Assembly: GCF_003057745.1 (NCBI RefSeq)
Contig: NZ_QBJD02000018.1
Location: 1-64,000, forward strand
Source: Enterobacter sp. RIT418
GTDB lineage: Bacteria; Pseudomonadota; Gammaproteobacteria; Enterobacterales; Enterobacteriaceae
DNA: 64,000 nt
Direction of reading: 5' to 3'
The notes beneath the pieces are model-generated. The model saw only the letters and a program-made list of their open reading frames with translations, was not told where the DNA came from and did not search any database. Within the stretch, counting starts at the first letter, position 1; each line of letters begins with the position of its first letter. This document shows, piece by piece, positions 59,649-64,000 of the stretch. Position numbers and translations under genes: made by a program.

Positions 59649-61334
59649 TTACGCCGCTTTTGCGACCGCTTCCGCTTCCGGGCGCTTCAGCACCGCGTAA
59701 GACAGACCCGCCACCAGCGTACCGGCGATAATCGCCAGCAGGTAACCCAGCACCGGAGTGATAGCGCCAGGGATCAGCAGCACGAACAGGCCACCGTGCG
59801 GCGCCATCAGCTTCGCGCCAACCGCCATGGAGATGGCGCCGGTAATCGCGCCGCCTACGATGCAGCAAGGCAGTACGCGCATCGGGTCACGCGCCGCGAA
59901 CGGAATCGCCCCTTCGGTAATGAAGCACAGGCCCAGAACCAGCGCCGCCTTGCCCCCTTCCTGCTGCGCCTTGTCGAACTTACGGCGCGCAATCAGCGTT
60001 GCCAGGCCAAGCGCCAGCGGTGGCACCATGCCCGCAGCCATAATGGCCGCCATCGGCGCGTAGGTTTGGGTGCTCAGCAGGCCCACGCCAAAGGCGTATG
60101 CCGCTTTGTTCACCGGGCCGCCCATGTCGGTACACATCATGCCGCCCAGGATCGCGCCCAGCAGAACCGCGTTCGCCGTGCCCATGGTTTGCAGCCAGTG
60201 CGTCAGCCCTTCCAGGATGCCCGCGACCGGTTTGCCGATCAGGTAAATCATCGCCAGGCCAACCACCAGGCTGGAAATCAGCGGGATGATCAGAATAGGC
60301 TTCAGCGCCTCCATGCTCTGCGGCAGCTTCAGCTTCGAGCTGATGAGCTTCGCCACGTAACCGGCCAGGAAACCGGCAATAATCCCGCCGATGAATCCGG
60401 AACCGGTGCTCACGGCCAGCATACCGCCGATAAGACCCGGCGTCAGGCCAGGACGGTCCGCAATCGAGAAGGCGATAAAGCCCGCCAGGACCGGCACCAT
60501 CAGCGCGAAGGCGGATCCACCGCCAATCTGCATCAATGCAGCAGCCAGCGTGCCCTGCTCTTTGAACGCTTCAATACCAAAGGCGAAGGAGAGCGCAATG
60601 CACAGGCCGCCCGCCACCACCATCGGCAGCATGTACGACACGCCGGTCAGCAGGTGACGATAGGCGCCAGCAGACTCTTTTTTCCCCTCGGTCGGCGCTT
60701 TCGCCGCGCCGCTTGCCTGATACGGCTTGGCTTCCGCCAGCGCCTTATCAAACTCCTGCGCCGTCTTTTTCAGCGCCAGGCCGGTTGAGGTGCGGTACAT
60801 CGGCTTGCCGGCAAACTTCGCCAGATCCACTTCAATATCCGCGGCGACGATCACCAGATCGGCCTCTGCGACCTCTTCTGGCGTGATGGCATTGCCCGCC
60901 CCCACGGAGCCGCGGGTTTCAACCTTCACCCACCAGCCGCGTTTTTTGGCTTCGGTTTCAATTGCTTCAGCCGCCATAAAGGTATGCGCAACGCCCGTTG
61001 GGCAAGCCGTAACCGCCACAATGCGTTTTGGCCCCGTGCCCGCAACCGGCGCGGATGCCGCTGGCGCGGTGTACAGCGCAGCGTGGCCTTTCGCCTCGCT
61101 CAGGAACAGCTCAGGATGCGCAACGGCGCGATTGATATCGCCCAGCCACACCTTTTTGCCGTTGAGGGCGCTGTCTGCCGGGATGCTATCGCCCAGAACG
61201 ATGGCCATCTCGGCGTCGCCCGGGTTATCAATAATGTCCAGATGTGCTTTTTGTGCCGCCGCGCCCAGCAGGGTCTTCGCCATGTAGGCGCGAGCCTGTC
61301 CAAGACCGGAGTCAATAATCAGCAGCGTTTTCAT
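59649..61334 (-). CDS. fruA: Fructose PTS enzyme IIB'BC (FruA)
   Basis: 561 residues. Domain order: B' (1-95, no active Cys), B (about 103-200; active-site Cys111 in VTACPTGVAHTFMAAEAIET), then the membrane C domain (about 225-555; KPVAGILEGLTHWLQTMGTA, FITEGAIPFAARDPMRVLPC). Takes up fructose and releases fructose-1-phosphate. Last gene of fruBKA. Confidence 0.97.
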   Translation of the reverse strand: MKTLLIIDSGLGQARAYMAKTLLGAAAQKAHLDIIDNPGDAEMAIVLGDSIPADSALNGKKVWLGDINRAVAHPELFLSEAKGHAALYTAPAASAPVAGTGPKRIVAVTACPTGVAHTFMAAEAIETEAKKRGWWVKVETRGSVGAGNAITPEEVAEADLVIVAADIEVDLAKFAGKPMYRTSTGLALKKTAQEFDKALAEAKPYQASGAAKAPTEGKKESAGAYRHLLTGVSYMLPMVVAGGLCIALSFAFGIEAFKEQGTLAAALMQIGGGSAFALMVPVLAGFIAFSIADRPGLTPGLIGGMLAVSTGSGFIGGIIAGFLAGYVAKLISSKLKLPQSMEALKPILIIPLISSLVVGLAMIYLIGKPVAGILEGLTHWLQTMGTANAVLLGAILGGMMCTDMGGPVNKAAYAFGVGLLSTQTYAPMAAIMAAGMVPPLALGLATLIARRKFDKAQQEGGKAALVLGLCFITEGAIPFAARDPMRVLPCCIVGGAITGAISMAVGAKLMAPHGGLFVLLIPGAITPVLGYLLAIIAGTLVAGLSYAVLKRPEAEAVAKAA

Positions 61335-61350
61335 TGTGCCTCTCCTGCTG

Positions 61351-62289
61351 TTAGTTAAAAGGTTTCAAGTCAACGCGCGCCATCATCGCGGCCAACTGGG
61401 TACGATCGGTAATACCAACGTTGCTCTGGCTCACGGCCAGGGCTGCAACGGCGGTAGCAAGACGTAAAGTATGTTCGCTGGATTCACGCATCAGCAGGCC
61501 GTAAATCAGGCCGCCAACCATGGAATCCCCTGCGCCAACGGTGCTAACCACCTCCATTGACGGCGGTTTGGCGATCCACTCGCCGGAGGCGTTAACCCAC
61601 AGCGCGCCTTCTGCGCCGAGAGAAATCACCACGTGAGCGATCCCCTGTTCGCGCAGCGCGTGCGCCGCTTCAATCACATCGCTTAATTCCGGCAGCTTGC
61701 GGCCGGCCCAGATCTCCAGCTCGCGGCGATTAGGCTTCACCAGCCACGGCGCGGCTTTCAGACCGGCGACCAGCGCGTCGCGGCTGCTGTCGAAGATAAT
61801 GCACGGACACTGGCTGCGCAGGCGTGTCATCCAGTCGGTGAATGCTTCCGGGCTGACGCCGGACGGCAGGCTACCGCTCACGCATACCATGTCGAATTGG
61901 CCCAGCCAGCTCAGGGAATCCGTGACAAAACGCTCCCAGTCGGCAGGCGTGACTTCAAAGCCGGAGAAGTTCAGGTCGGTCACTTCACCGTCTTTTTCCG
62001 TCAGCTTGACGTTAATACGGGTACGGCCCTGCACTACCTGGAAACGGTTGGCAATGCCCAGCTCGCTGAACAGCTGCTGAAATCCGTCCTGGTTATCTTT
62101 ACCGAGGAAACCGCCGACGGTGACGTCGATACCCAGATCCTTCAGCACTTTGGCTACGTTAATCCCTTTACCCGCGGCGTGCAGGCCGGTAGTACGCACG
62201 AGGTTAACCTCACCACGCTCGATTTCCGGGCAAAAACCGACCAGGTCATAGGCCGGGTTCAGCGTAATGGTCGCGACGCGTCTGCTCAT
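61351..62289 (-). CDS. fruK: 1-phosphofructokinase
   Basis: 312 residues, E. coli length. PfkB family: NPAYDLVGFCPEIERGEVNL, GLHAAGKGINVAKVLKDLGI and the anion-hole motif STVGAGDSMVGGLIYGLLMR with catalytic Asp. Makes fructose-1,6-bisphosphate from fructose-1-phosphate. ATG overlaps the fruB stop (TAATG). Confidence 0.97.
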   Translation of the reverse strand: MSRRVATITLNPAYDLVGFCPEIERGEVNLVRTTGLHAAGKGINVAKVLKDLGIDVTVGGFLGKDNQDGFQQLFSELGIANRFQVVQGRTRINVKLTEKDGEVTDLNFSGFEVTPADWERFVTDSLSWLGQFDMVCVSGSLPSGVSPEAFTDWMTRLRSQCPCIIFDSSRDALVAGLKAAPWLVKPNRRELEIWAGRKLPELSDVIEAAHALREQGIAHVVISLGAEGALWVNASGEWIAKPPSMEVVSTVGAGDSMVGGLIYGLLMRESSEHTLRLATAVAALAVSQSNVGITDRTQLAAMMARVDLKPFN

Positions 62290-63419
62290 TATGCGCCCTC
62301 CCCTAAGCCTGCCGTAATGGCATCGCCAATGGCTTTCAGCGCCTGTTCAGCATCTGCACCCTGTGCGGTGAAGCGCAGGCGGTGGCCTTTCTTCACGCCC
62401 AGCGCGACAACTTTCATCAGGCTGCGGCCGTTGGCCGGCTTGCCCGAACCATCCAGGTTGGTCACGGTAATCTCGCTATCAAATTGTTTAATGGTATTCA
62501 CCAGCATGGTGCCCGGACGGGCGTGCAGCCCGTGCTCGTTACGCACCACGTATTCGGCGCTGAGCACGTCCTCAGTCAGCGCATCGTCGCTGGTCAGCAG
62601 AGCCAGGACGGTCGCCGCGTCGGCGTTCAGCAGTTTTTCAGCTTTGTTGTTGAGCAGCAGCTCGCTCAGGCGCTTCAGCACCGCGACGGGCTGGTCATCG
62701 GCCATGGCGACGGTCACCAGCAGCGCGGCGCGTTCACCGTCAACGTCAAACGCGGTAGCCGCACGGCTGACGGCGATGGCGCTGCGCAGGTTGCCTTCCG
62801 CGCTGTCGTTCAGCCAGATGCCCTGGCCTAAATTCAGCGGCTTGTCGTTGATCGCGCGGGAGACAAATGCGGCCTCAACGGCGCCAGCCTCTTTAAGACG
62901 CGCAGCGTTCAGCGCCTGCAGCGTCACCAGATCGACCGCGGCGACGTCCAGCGTCAGCGTGTCGTTATCCAGCTTCAGCGCATCGCTCTGCTTCTCACCC
63001 ATCAGCAGGGCGCGCAGCTCTTCCGCCGTCGTGGCGGACTTCAGCTGTTCAGCCACCGCATCATCGCTTAACACGTGCGTCAGCTGACGCAGCAGGCCTA
63101 AGTGTTCATCGCTGCTGGCGGCAATACCAATCGCCACGTAAGCCACCTGGCCTTCGCCCCACGTCACGCCCTGTGGGAACTGATAAACCTTGACGCCGGT
63201 TTTCAGCACCTGGTCACGCGTGTCGGTGGTGCCGTGCGGAATGGCGATGCCGTTGCCGAGGAATGTGGAGGTTTGCAGCTCGCGCGCGAGCATGCCGTCT
63301 ACGTAGCCTTCCGCCACGTTACCTGCCTCAACGAGCGCGGCGGCAACCTGGCGAATGGCCTCTTCTTTGTTTCCGGCCTGTGCGCCCGGGTGAATATCCT
63401 GAACAGATAACTGGAACAT
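62289..63419 (-). CDS. fruB: Fructose PTS protein FruB (EIIA-M-HPr)
   Basis: 376 residues from ATG 63419. EIIA domain (1-145, active His in [11 protein letters not shown]), a central M domain, and an HPr-like C-terminal domain (FPr, about 285-376, active His in [20 protein letters not shown]). Passes phosphate from enzyme I to FruA. First gene of the operon, behind two Cra sites. Confidence 0.97.
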   Translation of the reverse strand: MFQLSVQDIHPGAQAGNKEEAIRQVAAALVEAGNVAEGYVDGMLARELQTSTFLGNGIAIPHGTTDTRDQVLKTGVKVYQFPQGVTWGEGQVAYVAIGIAASSDEHLGLLRQLTHVLSDDAVAEQLKSATTAEELRALLMGEKQSDALKLDNDTLTLDVAAVDLVTLQALNAARLKEAGAVEAAFVSRAINDKPLNLGQGIWLNDSAEGNLRSAIAVSRAATAFDVDGERAALLVTVAMADDQPVAVLKRLSELLLNNKAEKLLNADAATVLALLTSDDALTEDVLSAEYVVRNEHGLHARPGTMLVNTIKQFDSEITVTNLDGSGKPANGRSLMKVVALGVKKGHRLRFTAQGADAEQALKAIGDAITAGLGEGA

Positions 63420-63441
63420 GGTTCTCCTCTCCTGCCGAAAT

Positions 63442-63453
63442 TGAATCGTTTCA
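63442..63453 (-). promoter_or_regulatory. Cra (FruR) operator, gene-proximal
   Basis: TGAATCGTTTCA, 11 of 12 positions of the perfect Cra palindrome, 23 bases before fruB. Confidence 0.85.
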
Positions 63454-63507
63454 GCTTTAATGAGAAAAAATGCGCTGACCTGTCCGTCAGTCAAAACAAG
63501 CGAGCGC

Positions 63508-63519
63508 TGAAACGTTTCA
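63508..63519 (-). promoter_or_regulatory. Cra (FruR) operator, distal
   Basis: TGAAACGTTTCA, the perfect palindromic Cra site, 66 bases upstream of the proximal one. E. coli fruB also has two. Confidence 0.9.
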
Positions 63520-63777
63520 ATGATTCTTGCCCTTTTCCGCGAATTGTTGCAAGAAAAGTTACATTTCTCATATCAGAAGTTAGATATACAGCACATTTCT
63601 CCGCCGTTCAGCTGCGTGGTGCTGACGTTCAGCATTCTGCTTCAGCAAATTCTGGTCACACCGTTAAAATGAAATAGCATTTTGATTTTTTGTAGCAAAA
63701 CACCCTGCCCTGACTGTTCATTTTCTGACAGGGGGCGTAAACTCCGCGTCTCTTTCAGACACTGCTGATAATGGATC

Positions 63778-64000
63778 ATGCATAACACCCCCGCAGCCGC
63801 CTCGCCAAAGCCCTTTGACCTGACGTCATCGGCGTTTTTAATTGTTGCCTTTCTCACCGGCATTGCCGGTGCGCTGCAAACGCCCACGCTGAGCCTGTTT
63901 CTGACGAACGAGGTACACGTGCGCCCGGCGATGGTTGGCTTCTTCTTTACCGGCAGCGCGATCATCGGCATCTTCGTGAGCCAGTTTCTGGCCGGACGTT
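63778..64000 (+). CDS. setB: Sugar efflux transporter SetB, 5' part only
   Basis: 74 codons up to the window edge. The start MHNTPAAASPKPFDLTSSAF then LIVAFLTGIAGALQTPTLSL and RPAMVGFFFTGSAIIGIFVS match E. coli SetB closely. MFS exporter of lactose/glucose-type sugars. Divergent from fruB, as in E. coli. ATG 63771 just upstream is out of frame and closed by a stop after four codons. Confidence 0.93.
   Translation, partial: MHNTPAAASPKPFDLTSSAFLIVAFLTGIAGALQTPTLSLFLTNEVHVRPAMVGFFFTGSAIIGIFVSQFLAGR

Overview
The window is chromosomal DNA of a gamma-proteobacterium of the Enterobacteriaceae, most likely an Enterobacter (E. cloacae complex type). From about 18 kb to the right end, gene order, strand and protein lengths follow the 47-49 minute region of the E. 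coli K-12 map almost gene for gene: rcnB, mrp, metG, yehS, btsRS, mlrA, yohO, yehWXY-osmF, bglX, dld, pbpG, yohC, yohD, mdtQ, yohP, dusC, yohJK, cdd, sanA, mglCAB, galS, yeiB, folE, yeiG, cirA, lysP, yeiE, yeiH, nfo, fruAKB and the start of setB. The species assignment is an inference from this synteny plus the lineage-specific insertions; no rRNA or tRNA gene is present to confirm it.

Layout. (1) 1-~3.9 kb: a visibly AT-rich block that looks like a decayed prophage or island end. It holds a broken trimeric-autotransporter-like gene with DNAST repeats, an HNH nuclease-like protein carrying a CxxC...HxxxH zinc-knuckle-like motif, an overlapping small membrane protein, a second membrane ORF without an ordinary start codon, and an integrase cut off before its catalytic domain. 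(2) 4.4-5.9 kb: a GC-rich, intact YadA-like trimeric autotransporter followed by a small lipoprotein. (3) 6.2-9.0 kb: dat-ddc, making 1,3-diaminopropane. (4) 9.1-13.8 kb: a ScsD-like thioredoxin, a LysR regulator facing an adenine deaminase, and a purine permease. (5) 13.8-17.6 kb: an isolated wza-wzb-wzc export/tyrosine-kinase module with no glycosyltransferases nearby. (6) 18.1-64 kb: the conserved E. coli-like backbone with a few insertions (two GNAT acetyltransferases, one MFS transporter between folE and yeiG) and one absence (no yohF between yohD and mdtQ).

How the genes work together. Several complete modules are visible with their control sites: the pyruvate-sensing BtsS/BtsR two-component system; the YehZYXW (OsmF) betaine-type ABC importer; the Mgl galactose importer under a CRP site at -41.5 and a gal operator, with its repressor galS upstream, itself preceded by a gal operator; cdd under a CRP site at -41.5; the fructose PTS fruBKA behind two Cra operators; cirA behind a Fur box; and yeiE/yeiH divergent around a perfect palindrome that is the obvious candidate YeiE operator. 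Two very small membrane proteins known from E. coli, yohO and yohP, are preserved.

No CRISPR array, rRNA, tRNA or complete insertion sequence was seen. The least explained part is the first 6 kb.
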